Assembly (NCBI RefSeq): GCF_000980875.1
Contig: NZ_LAYO01000078.1
Location: 1-38,812, forward strand
Direction: 5' to 3'
Source: Leucobacter sp. Ag1
Lineage (GTDB): Bacteria; Actinomycetota; Actinomycetes; Actinomycetales; Microbacteriaceae
DNA length: 38,812 bases
The notes beneath the pieces are model-generated. The model was not told the DNA's origin, did not search any database, and saw only the letters and a list, made by a program, of their open reading frames with translations. Below are positions 27,268 through 34,938 of the stretch, piece by piece (the stretch's first letter is position 1; every line of letters starts with the position of its first letter). A program made the translations under genes and the position numbers.

Positions 27268-28509
27268 CTACTTGGACGCGGGAAGGCCGAGCACGGTGTG
27301 CGTGAGCTTCGACAGGGGCTCGCTGAGCGCGTTCAGCTGGGCGCCGAGCTCGTTGCGGGCGTTCTGGTCGACCGTCGAGTAGTCGATGAAGCCCTTGTCG
27401 AACGAGCCGTACTGTGCGAGCAGGTCGAGCATGCCGGCGAACTGGCGGTCGAGCTCGGCGACGAGCTTCTTGCCCTCGGGGCCCTTGGCCTCGGCGATCT
27501 TCTTGACCGTGTCGAACGCGACCTGCGCGCCCTCGACGTTCGCGGTGAAGTCGTAGAGGTCGGTGTGGGCGAATTCGTTCTCCTCGCCGGGCAGCTTGCC
27601 GTCGGGGGCGGCGACCTCGTCGAGCAGGCTCACGGCGCCGTTGGTGATGTCGGCGAGGGTGAGCGTGAAGTCCTTGGAGTTCACGAGGTCGTGCAGCTTC
27701 GTCACATCGGCGACGAGCTTGTCGCCGACCTGCTTGCGGCCGGCCTGGTCGAGCGGGGCGAGCTTCTCGTTCGGGTAGTTCTTCTTGGCCTGGTCGAGCC
27801 ACAGGTCCATCTCGATGCGGTGGAAGCCGGTGAAGGGGATCCCCTCGGCCTCCGCGCCGGGCTTGCGGTAGTCGATCGCCGGGTCGAGATCGCCGAACTG
27901 CGAGGCGGTGGGCTCGATGCGCTCGTAGTTCACGCGGGCCAGCGGGAACAGCTTGCGCGCCTCATCGTCCTTGCCGGCCTCGTAGGCGTCGACGAACTTC
28001 TGCACGTTCGGCAGCAGCTCGCTGGCCTGTGCCTTGACGTAGCCGACGTAGGAGGCCACGGCGGCGTCGGCCGCCTTCTGGTCGTCGCCCGAGAGCGCGG
28101 TGGCCTTGCCGGTGACGGCGAAGGCGGCCTGGCCGACGTTCGCTCCGACCATGCCGGGCTTGCACGCGGTGAAGTAGCTGCCGGGGTCGGCGACGACGGT
28201 CAGGTCGCGGGTGCTGTTCGGAGCGATGTTCTCGACCTCGCCCACGATGGAGAGCTTGTTCTCGCCGAGCAGGTAGAACTCGGTGACCTTGTCGCTCGTG
28301 TTCTTCACACGGAAGGTGACGGGGCCGCTCGGCGCTTCGGCCTTGGACACGGTGCAGGCGTCGGCGGTCGCGGTGACGTCGAGCACGGTGGTGGCGCCGC
28401 CCGCGGTTCCGGCGTTCGGCACGCAGCCGGTGAGCAGTGCGGCGACGGCGATGCCGGCCGTTCCGAGTGCGAGCGGAGCGGTGGTGCGTCGGGCGAGGCG
28501 GAGGGTCAT
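27268..28509 (-). CDS. efeO: Iron-uptake lipoprotein EfeO (cupredoxin-like plus M75 imelysin domain)
   Basis: An extracytoplasmic iron-binding component of EfeUOB, 413 residues. The lipobox is LLTGC with Cys29. Residues ~40-135 form the cupredoxin-like Cup domain (TVSKAEAPSGPVTFRVKN, GSYFTACKPGM). Residues ~145-405 form the helical M75 domain with the HxxE metal motif HRIE at 230-233 and the second conserved element EFAHTDLYDF. The start is ATG 28509. An 85-base gap with a weak hairpin separates it from efeU. Confidence 0.94.
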   Translation of the reverse strand: MTLRLARRTTAPLALGTAGIAVAALLTGCVPNAGTAGGATTVLDVTATADACTVSKAEAPSGPVTFRVKNTSDKVTEFYLLGENKLSIVGEVENIAPNSTRDLTVVADPGSYFTACKPGMVGANVGQAAFAVTGKATALSGDDQKAADAAVASYVGYVKAQASELLPNVQKFVDAYEAGKDDEARKLFPLARVNYERIEPTASQFGDLDPAIDYRKPGAEAEGIPFTGFHRIEMDLWLDQAKKNYPNEKLAPLDQAGRKQVGDKLVADVTKLHDLVNSKDFTLTLADITNGAVSLLDEVAAPDGKLPGEENEFAHTDLYDFTANVEGAQVAFDTVKKIAEAKGPEGKKLVAELDRQFAGMLDLLAQYGSFDKGFIDYSTVDQNARNELGAQLNALSEPLSKLTHTVLGLPASK

Positions 28510-28560
28510 CGGGGGTCCTGTTCTGTGGGAGGGATCGGTCTGCGGGGTCGCGCGATGCGC

Positions 28561-28594
28561 CGATGCCGTCGGGCACCGGGCGAGCGCGGCATCG
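28561..28594 (-). other. Weak hairpin between efeU and efeO
   Basis: CGATGCCG (28561-28568) pairs with CGGCATCG (28587-28594) across an 18-base loop, just after the efeU stop. It might partly terminate or process the mRNA between permease and lipoprotein genes. Confidence 0.25.
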
Positions 28595-29521
28595 CTAGGA
28601 GAGGGCGGGAGCGACGGTCGGTTCGGCGGGCTCGGCCGGAGCCGGCTTGGAGCCGGTCGCGGGCTGCGGGCGGGTGCGCAGCAGGAACCAGGTGAGGGTC
28701 GGGATCAGGTAGAGCGCCCAGACCAGCACCTCGAGCTTCGTCATGTCCGGCGAGAACCCGAGCGTTCCCTTGAGGATCACGCCGAGCCAGCCGTCGGGTG
28801 CGATCACGTGCGAGAGCTGGAACGCCCAGGCGGACTCGCCGTACCAGGAGGCGACGAAGGCGCCGGCTCCCGGGGGAACGGGGGCGAAGGGGCCGGGCAG
28901 TACGGCGGCCTCCTGCAGATCGTGGATCGCGTAGGCGAGCACGCCCGCGGTGAATACGACGAGGATCGCACCGCTCCAGCGGAAGAAGCGGCTGAGTCCG
29001 ATGCGGAGCAGGCCGCGGGAGATCGCCCAGCCGAGGGCGGCCGCGACGAGGATCCCGGCGACCGCGGCGAGGAACCCGAGCAGAGCACCGGTGCCGGTGG
29101 CGCGGGTGGTGGCCCAGATGAAGAGCGCGGTCTCGATGCCCTCGCGGCCGACCGAGAGCAGCGCGACGGCGACGATGCCCCAGCCGGTTCCGCCGATGAC
29201 CGCGTCCAGGCGGCCGCGGAGCTCGCCGCTCATGCTGCGCGATGCGCGGGCCATCCACATGATCATCCAGGTGACCATCACGACGGCGAGGAGCGAGAGG
29301 CTGCCTCCGATGATCTCCTGGGCCCGGAACGAGAGGCCGTAGGCCCCGTAGGTGAGGATCGCGCCGACGGCGAGGGAGATGCCGATGGCGACGCCGACGC
29401 CGAGCCAGATCCGGACGACGACGTCCTTGCGATCGAGCTTGCGCGCGTACGCGATCAGGATTCCGACGATGAGTGCGGCTTCGAGGCCTTCGCGGAGGCC
29501 GATGAGGAAGGTGCCGAGCAT
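28595..29521 (-). CDS. efeU: Ferrous/ferric iron permease EfeU (FTR1 family)
   Basis: The membrane channel of the EfeUOB iron importer, 308 residues, seven predicted helices. Both iron-binding REGLE motifs are present: REGLE at 10-14 (GLREGLEAALIVG) and REGIE at 126-130 (SVGREGIETALF). ATG 29521 (MLGTFLIGLREG) is chosen because FTR1 proteins start right at helix 1. The frame runs upstream to an ATG at 29650, but that ATG sits only three bases after the -10 hexamer and would add a non-family polar segment. It is first gene of efeU-efeO-efeB. Confidence 0.94.
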   Translation of the reverse strand: MLGTFLIGLREGLEAALIVGILIAYARKLDRKDVVVRIWLGVGVAIGISLAVGAILTYGAYGLSFRAQEIIGGSLSLLAVVMVTWMIMWMARASRSMSGELRGRLDAVIGGTGWGIVAVALLSVGREGIETALFIWATTRATGTGALLGFLAAVAGILVAAALGWAISRGLLRIGLSRFFRWSGAILVVFTAGVLAYAIHDLQEAAVLPGPFAPVPPGAGAFVASWYGESAWAFQLSHVIAPDGWLGVILKGTLGFSPDMTKLEVLVWALYLIPTLTWFLLRTRPQPATGSKPAPAEPAEPTVAPALS

Positions 29522-29653
29522 GGAGCGTGGATCTCTCGTGAGGTGGTTCTTCGGGTGCACCGGCACGGAGATGTCGGGGCGGATGCGGCGGTGCGCCGCG
29601 TGGGCGTCACTCGGGTTCGCCGAAGCGATCCCGACGCCGGCGTCCTTCATCAG

Positions 29654-29682
29654 ATGTTAGTGAGTCGAGCCTCATTTGCCAA
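29654..29682 (-). promoter_or_regulatory. efeU promoter with iron-box-like operator
   Basis: On the minus strand TTGGCA (29677-29682), exactly 17 bp, then TAACAT (29654-29659) make a good sigma-70-type promoter. The spacer carries TGAGGCTCGACTCA, a partly symmetric sequence that resembles DtxR/IdeR iron boxes. Iron repression is inferred from this and from the genes it drives. Confidence 0.65.
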
Positions 29683-29739
29683 GATCGAGTGCTGTGAATC
29701 CTGCGCCGTCGTTCGGATCCGGACGTATCCTGAGGACAA

Positions 29740-29753
29740 CCGGTCGCGACCGG
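29740..29753 (+). promoter_or_regulatory. 14-bp palindrome upstream of the small unknown gene
   Basis: CCGGTCGCGACCGG is perfectly symmetric and lies 31 bases before ATG 29785, just after a TATCCT hexamer (29726-29731) that could be a -10. It could be an operator, but GC-rich palindromes of this size also arise by chance. Confidence 0.3.
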
Positions 29754-29784
29754 TCGAGCCGCGGCCGCACGTGAGGTGAGTGCG

Positions 29785-30051
29785 ATGAAGCAGAAGAAGC
29801 GGGACCGGCCGCACGCCGCGACCCTGCACGACGCCGGCACCGGGCAGGGAACGGTGCACGACCCGCACTACGGGTGGAGCACCCTCGATCACCCCGTGCT
29901 GGACGGTTCGACCGAGTCGAAGCGCGCGCAGGCCAAGGTCGAGAACGTCTATCGGGGCGTCGAGGATCCCTCGTTCGTGCACGGGATCCGCAAGCACGGT
30001 CTCGGCGTGGCCGATCCGCCCTCGGGCGTCCGCGGGCTCAGGCCGAACTGA
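29785..30051 (+). CDS. Small conserved-looking protein of unknown function
   Basis: An 88-residue hydrophilic protein (MKQKKRDRPHAATLHDAG...). I do not recognise it. It has a basic start, several His/Gly/Asp-rich turns (TVHDPHYGWSTLDHPVLDG) and a basic middle (STESKRAQAKVENVYRG). No signal peptide, membrane helix or Cys is present. Gene status is supported by a GAGGTGAG ribosome site four bases before ATG 29785, an isolated position between two minus-strand operons, and a strong terminator right after the stop. Confidence 0.65.
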   Translation: MKQKKRDRPHAATLHDAGTGQGTVHDPHYGWSTLDHPVLDGSTESKRAQAKVENVYRGVEDPSFVHGIRKHGLGVADPPSGVRGLRPN

Positions 30052-30054
30052 TCG

Positions 30055-30090
30055 CGGTGGGGGCCTGCGGCACGCCGCAGGCCCCCACCG
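30055..30090. terminator. Bidirectional terminator
   Basis: A perfect 16-bp stem (30055-30070 and 30075-30090, arm CGGTGGGGGCCTGCGG) with a 4-base CACG loop lies 4 bases after the small gene and 3 bases after the stop of the convergent DUF11 gene, so it serves both. Confidence 0.88.
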
Positions 30091-30093
30091 TCC

Positions 30094-33000
30094 TCAGGAT
30101 CGTCGCTCGGACCGATGCCTCAGCACGAGCACCAGAACGCCGGCCAGCAGGGCGCCCGCCGCAAGCGCGAATCCGGTCCAGGGCGAGCCGCCGCCCGTGG
30201 TGGACAGTCTGTTGTCCGCGCCGGAAGCGCCGGTCCCGGCCTTCGCGCCGGTCCCGGCCTTGGCGTCCGCACCGGTTCCGTTCGCGGAGGCTGAGGAGCC
30301 CGAGGCGTCGGCGTGGCCGGAGGCCCCCGATCCGCTCGATGCGTCCGCGTTGCTCGATGCGTCCGATCCGCTCGAGGCGTCCGCGCTGCTTCCTCCTCCG
30401 CCGTTCTCGATGACCCGGAGGTCGGCGCTGGCCCGGTTGTTGCCGGCCTCGGGGTCGGGGAACCGGCCGGTGATCTCCGCGGTGACGGTGCCGGAGGTTC
30501 CGGCGTCGCCCGCGGTGACCGTCAGCGGCAGGGAGCCCGAGAAGCCCTGGGGGAGCGGGGCGTCCGAGACGCAGGTCGCGGTCTGCCCGCCCCCGGCTCG
30601 ATCCTCGATCGTGCACGTCCAAGCGGTCGATTCGGACGTCGACGTGCCGAGCGTGAGACCCTTCGGGGCGGTCACCGTGACGGTCGCCGCGCTGTCGCTC
30701 GGGCCGTCATTGCTGACGGTGATCGGCAGGTCCGAGGTCGCGTTCGGCGAGAGGTCTCCGCCGACGATGCGCACGCCGAGGTCTGCGACGGCGATCTCCA
30801 CGCCCACGGGCATCGGCTCCGCGGCGATCTTCTGCGCGTTGTCGGCGCGCGTCGCCGAGAACGCCGCCGAGTTGAAGGCGGTCAGGGCGGCGGGAGTCGT
30901 CTGCGCGATCTCCATGCTCCAGGTCACCGGGGCTTCGTCACCCGGTGCGAGCGAGGCGCCCGCTTCCTGCACGAACCGCAGCGCGCGCACCGAGGCGTAG
31001 TCGGCGGGAGTCGCGGTCCAGTCGTCGACGCACCCGGTGGCCGACGGGTTCACCTCGGGGCGGCACGGGTTGGTCGAATCGGAGTACTCCACGGTGAACC
31101 CCGGGGGAGCGGTGACCGCGCCCTGCAGGATCGGAGTGAACTGCGAACCGCGCGGCTGGTTCGCAGTCGCCTCGCTGACACCGGTATCGCCGATGTGCGG
31201 CAGGATGTCGTACACGACGATGTCGGTGAGCGGCACGTTGCCCGTGTTGCGGATCGGCAGCGAGTAGGTGATGGCCTTGCCGGATTCGCTCGCCGCGAGC
31301 TGCGGTGCCGAGACGAACTCGGAGTCGAGGGAACCGCGCGCGACGAGGGCGGACTGCAGGGACGCGCCGGTCCCCGTGGGCACGCTGGCCACCGAGCGGG
31401 CCAGACGCGAGGCGGCGCTGCCGCCGTCTGCGATGCCGCGGTCGTCGAGCACCATCGATGCCCAGGGGTCGCTGTTCGAGCTGTCCTTGGGCACGCCGGT
31501 CATGGGAGCGGCCGGGATCGGCCCGCGAGCGTCGCCTCCGTAGAGGCGGGCTTCGATGGTTCCGGCCGGTGCGGTGGTGACGACGGTCCGGAACTCGCCG
31601 GTCCAGAGATAACCGCCCGGTTCGATAGCGGCCGAGTCGGGCCAGCGCACCTCGACGAGGTCCTGTCCGTCAACCGCCTTGGGGTGCACGGCCACCTCGG
31701 GATTCTCGAAGGCGGGATCGCTCGGCGAGTCCTGCCAGACGAAGGGTTCCTTGGCCGCCTTCGTCCCCTTGGGGACGAGGAAGTACAGCACGGGCTGCCA
31801 ATCGCGATTGCCGTACACGGGGTTCGACAGACCCGCCTGCCAGGTCACGGTGTCGCCTGGTCGGAAGGTCTCCCCGCTGCTCGGCGCGTAGAGCGAGAGG
31901 TTCGGTGCGATGAAGGGATCGACGACCCGGTAGTTCCCGCAGTTCTGCGCCGAGGCCGTGCCGCCGGACGCCGAGGTCATGTCGAGCTTCGCGCACTGCT
32001 CGACCCGGTTCACCGAGGGGTCGGTGGTCGTCGCGATGAGCGAGAACTCACGAGAGCCGGGGGCTTCGACCGCGCCGAGCTCGACTTCGAAGCGGGCCAG
32101 GAGGTCGCCCTCGGGCATGCCGAGGTCGCCCATGTCGATCATCGTGTACTCGTCGCCGGCGGTCACCGTGCCCGTCTTGCCCGAGCTGCTCGTCCAGGTG
32201 AGCGTTGCGCCCTTGGGGAGCGACATTCGCGATGCGATGAGGCCGGGCGCCATATCGGAGGACATGATCGCGCTGGTGGAAGGGACCGTGCTGTTCCAGT
32301 TGTTCAGGTAGTAGCTGAACGAGTACTCCGCGCCACGGGCGACGACCCCGTTGAGATAGGAGTAGCTCGAACCGAGCACTTGCACGTGCGGCTCCAGCTT
32401 CTCGGTGAAAGCGAGGAGCTGGACGCGGCTCGTGTTCGAGGCGGCGAACGGCACGCCCGACACCGAGGAGCCCGCGACAGAGGGCTTGAGCTCGATGGTC
32501 TGCTTGTCGGCGAACACCGAGGAGGGGAACCTCAGCACGAGCTCGACCTCGCGTCGTCCGGGTTCGCCGTAGGGCTGGGCGGCCGGGGGGACGTCCTTCC
32601 AGACGATCTCGGTGGCCGAGACCGACTCGGGGGCGGGCTTCGCCGAGACGAACTCCGCTCCGGCCGGAATCTCGACGGCGTAGCGGTCGACCGTCCCGAT
32701 GCCATCGGAGCCGACGGCGGACCCGTTGGTGATCGAAGCCGTCGGCTTGAAGGTGAGGTCCCGGTCCAGGTAGTTGAAGATCTGGCCGGGCCCGGCCTGC
32801 GTGGCGACGGTCGAGCCGGTCGTGGTGAGGGTCATCGTCGCCTCAGCGCTCGACGGGTCGATCGTGGCCCCCGTGGCAGAAGCGACGACCGTCAGTTTCG
32901 TGCCGTTCGGGGTGATCTGGGCGGTCGGCGTGTACCGGACTCCGAGGGTGCCCGTGGTTCCCGGGGCGAGCGGCTTCATGGCAAAGGTGACGGTGCCGTC

Positions 33001-33339
33001 CATTGCCACCTGCGACGACGCGACATCGTTCGAGTTCGTCGGCCGCGGCTGCTGCCACCAGTTCCATCCCCAGAGCGGCTGCGTCGCGGAGACATGCTCG
33101 GGGAGCGGGACGGTGATCGTCACGCCGTCGCAGGTCGCGGCCCCCGAGCAGGTGTAGCCGACGGTGAAGTCGGCGGCGGTGCCGGTGACCGCGGTCGGAG
33201 AATCGGCGCTCGCGGACAGGGCGAAGGAGGCGGCAGCGGGTGCGGGCGCCGCCTGCGCCGGCAGCAGCCCGCCTCCGAGTGCGCCGAGAACTCCGACGAC
33301 GATAGCGGCCAGAGCGACGAATGGGGACTTGCGGAGCAT
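30094..33339 (-). CDS. Large secreted DUF11-type surface protein with LSTTG tail
   Basis: A 1081-residue surface protein. Its signal peptide is MLRKSPFVALAAIVVG... ending near LPAQAAPAPA. Long beta-rich regions follow, including two DUF11-like domains: ~680-800 (ESGKAITYSLPIRNTGNVPLTDI) and ~835-960 (DLGVRIVGGDLSPNATSD, then DNAQ/NNRAS turns). A Ser/Ala/Asp/Gly-rich spacer and LSTTG (1045-1049), a hydrophobic helix and RHRSERRS follow. This has the layout of a sortase signal but with Ser in place of Pro. Cysteines in a few pairs may form disulfides. ATG 33339 has an AAGGAT ribosome site; the 16 codons upstream are not used. Function, probably adhesion or wall structure, is unknown. Confidence 0.85.
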   Translation of the reverse strand: MLRKSPFVALAAIVVGVLGALGGGLLPAQAAPAPAAASFALSASADSPTAVTGTAADFTVGYTCSGAATCDGVTITVPLPEHVSATQPLWGWNWWQQPRPTNSNDVASSQVAMDGTVTFAMKPLAPGTTGTLGVRYTPTAQITPNGTKLTVVASATGATIDPSSAEATMTLTTTGSTVATQAGPGQIFNYLDRDLTFKPTASITNGSAVGSDGIGTVDRYAVEIPAGAEFVSAKPAPESVSATEIVWKDVPPAAQPYGEPGRREVELVLRFPSSVFADKQTIELKPSVAGSSVSGVPFAASNTSRVQLLAFTEKLEPHVQVLGSSYSYLNGVVARGAEYSFSYYLNNWNSTVPSTSAIMSSDMAPGLIASRMSLPKGATLTWTSSSGKTGTVTAGDEYTMIDMGDLGMPEGDLLARFEVELGAVEAPGSREFSLIATTTDPSVNRVEQCAKLDMTSASGGTASAQNCGNYRVVDPFIAPNLSLYAPSSGETFRPGDTVTWQAGLSNPVYGNRDWQPVLYFLVPKGTKAAKEPFVWQDSPSDPAFENPEVAVHPKAVDGQDLVEVRWPDSAAIEPGGYLWTGEFRTVVTTAPAGTIEARLYGGDARGPIPAAPMTGVPKDSSNSDPWASMVLDDRGIADGGSAASRLARSVASVPTGTGASLQSALVARGSLDSEFVSAPQLAASESGKAITYSLPIRNTGNVPLTDIVVYDILPHIGDTGVSEATANQPRGSQFTPILQGAVTAPPGFTVEYSDSTNPCRPEVNPSATGCVDDWTATPADYASVRALRFVQEAGASLAPGDEAPVTWSMEIAQTTPAALTAFNSAAFSATRADNAQKIAAEPMPVGVEIAVADLGVRIVGGDLSPNATSDLPITVSNDGPSDSAATVTVTAPKGLTLGTSTSESTAWTCTIEDRAGGGQTATCVSDAPLPQGFSGSLPLTVTAGDAGTSGTVTAEITGRFPDPEAGNNRASADLRVIENGGGGSSADASSGSDASSNADASSGSGASGHADASGSSASANGTGADAKAGTGAKAGTGASGADNRLSTTGGGSPWTGFALAAGALLAGVLVLVLRHRSERRS

Positions 33340-33385
33340 GGTGATCCTTCGGTGGAGCGGGCGCCGAGGAAAATTGTGGCACCTC

Positions 33386-33416
33386 ATAATACTGAAATAT
33401 TACGTCACCTTGTCGA
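33386..33416 (-). promoter_or_regulatory. AT-rich promoter of the DUF11 gene with inverted repeat
   Basis: On the minus strand TATTAT (33386-33391) is a -10 candidate, with TCGACA (33411-33416) 19 bp upstream as a weak -35. An imperfect 16-bp inverted repeat, TAATA-N6-TATTA, covers 33387-33402. The region is strikingly AT-rich for this genome. Confidence 0.5.
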
Positions 33417-33464
33417 GTCCTGCAACCCCTCGCTCATGGCACGGGCGGTGAGACGAGGGATCGA

Positions 33465-33503
33465 CGGCACGGCGCTTGCGGGAGAGCTGCAAACGCCGTG
33501 CCG
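33465..33503 (-). terminator. Terminator of dipZ-sigK-rskA
   Basis: Arms 33465-33479 and 33489-33503 pair over 15 positions with one mismatch (CGGCACGGCG with CGCCGTGCCG, then TTGC with GCAA), 27 bases after the rskA stop. Confidence 0.7.
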
Positions 33504-33530
33504 GAACCGCCGTCCGGCGTCCGCGTGGGG

Positions 33531-34304
33531 TCAGGCCGAGGCGATCGCGAGGATCGGTGCGGTCGTCGGAGCTCCCGTCGGGGATCCGCCGCGATCCTCG
33601 ACGGTCACCGCGACCGTGTCGCCGGGCCGGAAGTCCTTCGCGATCACCGCAGTGCGCGAGCCGCCGGGCCGCACGACCCCGAGCGAGATGGGTCGATCGC
33701 CGCGCACGATCCACAGCTCGTAGTCGTGCCCGGACGCCGCCTTCGGCAGGCCGTCCAGCACGAACACCGCCCGCTGCTCCGAGTCGGACCAGTGCAGGGT
33801 GCCGCGCGCCGCCGTGTCGGTCGTGCCGGTCGCGCTCCGCGCGTCCGGGGCGGCCTCGACCTGCTCCAGCGCGGTGGCCACCGGATCCTGCGGGAACAGG
33901 CTCTCCCGCACCCAGGGCGAGAGCCCGATGCTCAGCAGTACGGCGATCGATGCCGCCAGAGCGAACCAGCCGGCGCGTCCGCGCGCGCGGCGCGGGGCGG
34001 GTGCGGGGGTCGTCGGGGCGGGCTCCGGATCGGCCGCCGCCGCGGAACCCGATGCCGTCGGGTCCTCGGACCCCGCCTGGGGGAGTTCCGCGATGGCGTC
34101 CAGGATCGATGCGCGCACCGACGCGGGCGGCACGGCCTCCGGTACCGATCCGCCGAGGTCGGCCGCCGCCTCGCGGTCGGCATCGAGGATCGCGCGCCAC
34201 TCGGGGTGCGCCTCCAGCGCCTCGGCGAAGGCGAGCTCCTCGTCGGGCGACAGCGCGTCGAGCGCGTGCGCTGCGGAGAGCTCGCGGAATTCCTGCTCGT
34301 TCAT
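33531..34304 (-). CDS. rskA: Anti-sigma-K factor RskA-like protein
   Basis: A membrane-spanning anti-sigma factor that would hold SigK inactive, 257 residues. The cytoplasmic N-terminal anti-sigma domain ([23 protein letters not shown], ~1-75) is the usual RskA/RslA type, which lacks a zinc motif here. One transmembrane helix is at WFALAASIAVLLSIGLS (~112-128). The external domain (~165-257) has the RskA signature: GLPKAASGHDYELWIV and AVTVEDRGGSPTG. ATG 34304 overlaps the sigK stop by four bases (ATGA), the standard coupling of a sigma factor and its anti-sigma. Confidence 0.92.
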   Translation of the reverse strand: MNEQEFRELSAAHALDALSPDEELAFAEALEAHPEWRAILDADREAAADLGGSVPEAVPPASVRASILDAIAELPQAGSEDPTASGSAAAADPEPAPTTPAPAPRRARGRAGWFALAASIAVLLSIGLSPWVRESLFPQDPVATALEQVEAAPDARSATGTTDTAARGTLHWSDSEQRAVFVLDGLPKAASGHDYELWIVRGDRPISLGVVRPGGSRTAVIAKDFRPGDTVAVTVEDRGGSPTGAPTTAPILAIASA

Positions 34305-34900
34305 CGCGGTGCCTCCAATACGCTCCTGAGCCGGGTGAGCCCGTCCCTGATCCTGGTCTTCACGGTGCCGAGAGGTGCCCCGACGATCACGGCGATCTCG
34401 CGCTGACTGTATCCGCCGAAGTAGGCGAGCACGAGCGCTCGCCGCTGGGGTTCCGGGAGCTCGTCGAGGCCGTGCACGGCGCGGGCGCCGTCGATCCGCA
34501 GCTCCACGTCCTCCGTGACGCTCGGGGGCGGTTCCGCGGCTTCGCGAGCTCCCACCAGCAGGTCGCGACGCCGTGCCGCCTGCGCGGACCGCACCCGATC
34601 GACCGCCCGACGGTGGGCGATGGTGAGGATCCAAGCGCGGGCCCGGCCGCGGTCGGGATCGAACCCCGAGGCCGTCTGCCAGGCTTCGAGGAACACCTCC
34701 TGCAGCACCTCCTCGCTCTGCGAGCGGTCGACGAGGACCCGCAGGATGAGTCCGAAGGTGCGCGCCGCGAGCAGATCGTAGAACTCCGCGAACGCGGTGC
34801 GGTCGCCGGCCCCGGCGCGCGCGAGGGCGTCGTCGGCGGGATCGGCGCGTTCGCCGTCCTCCGGAACTTCGACTCCGTCGATCACCATCTCACCCAGCAT
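34301..34900 (-). CDS. sigK: ECF sigma factor SigK
   Basis: A 199-residue extracytoplasmic-function sigma factor. Region 2 is at ~32-95 ([51 protein letters not shown]). Region 4 is at ~140-195 ([37 protein letters not shown]). The identity is set by region style, the rskA partner downstream and dipZ / fasciclin neighbours. ATG 34900 is preceded by GGAGG ten bases upstream; ATG 34888 is an alternative. It lies 38 bases after the dipZ stop, with no promoter seen between, so it is likely transcribed from the dipZ promoter. Confidence 0.9.
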   Translation of the reverse strand: MLGEMVIDGVEVPEDGERADPADDALARAGAGDRTAFAEFYDLLAARTFGLILRVLVDRSQSEEVLQEVFLEAWQTASGFDPDRGRARAWILTIAHRRAVDRVRSAQAARRRDLLVGAREAAEPPPSVTEDVELRIDGARAVHGLDELPEPQRRALVLAYFGGYSQREIAVIVGAPLGTVKTRIRDGLTRLRSVLEAPR

Positions 34901-34938
34901 GCCCCATTCACCTCCGTCCGTCACCGAAGCGGTGTCGA

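Noticed and set aside
29522..29650. N-terminal extension of EfeU to the ATG at 29650
   Set aside because: That ATG lies three bases after the -10 hexamer, too close for the transcript start, and FTR1 proteins begin at the REGLE helix.
30313..33723. 1136-codon plus-strand open frame over the DUF11 gene
   Set aside because: Antisense shadow of a gene with signal peptide, DUF11 domains and terminator; the translation is Arg/Gly/Val-rich noise.
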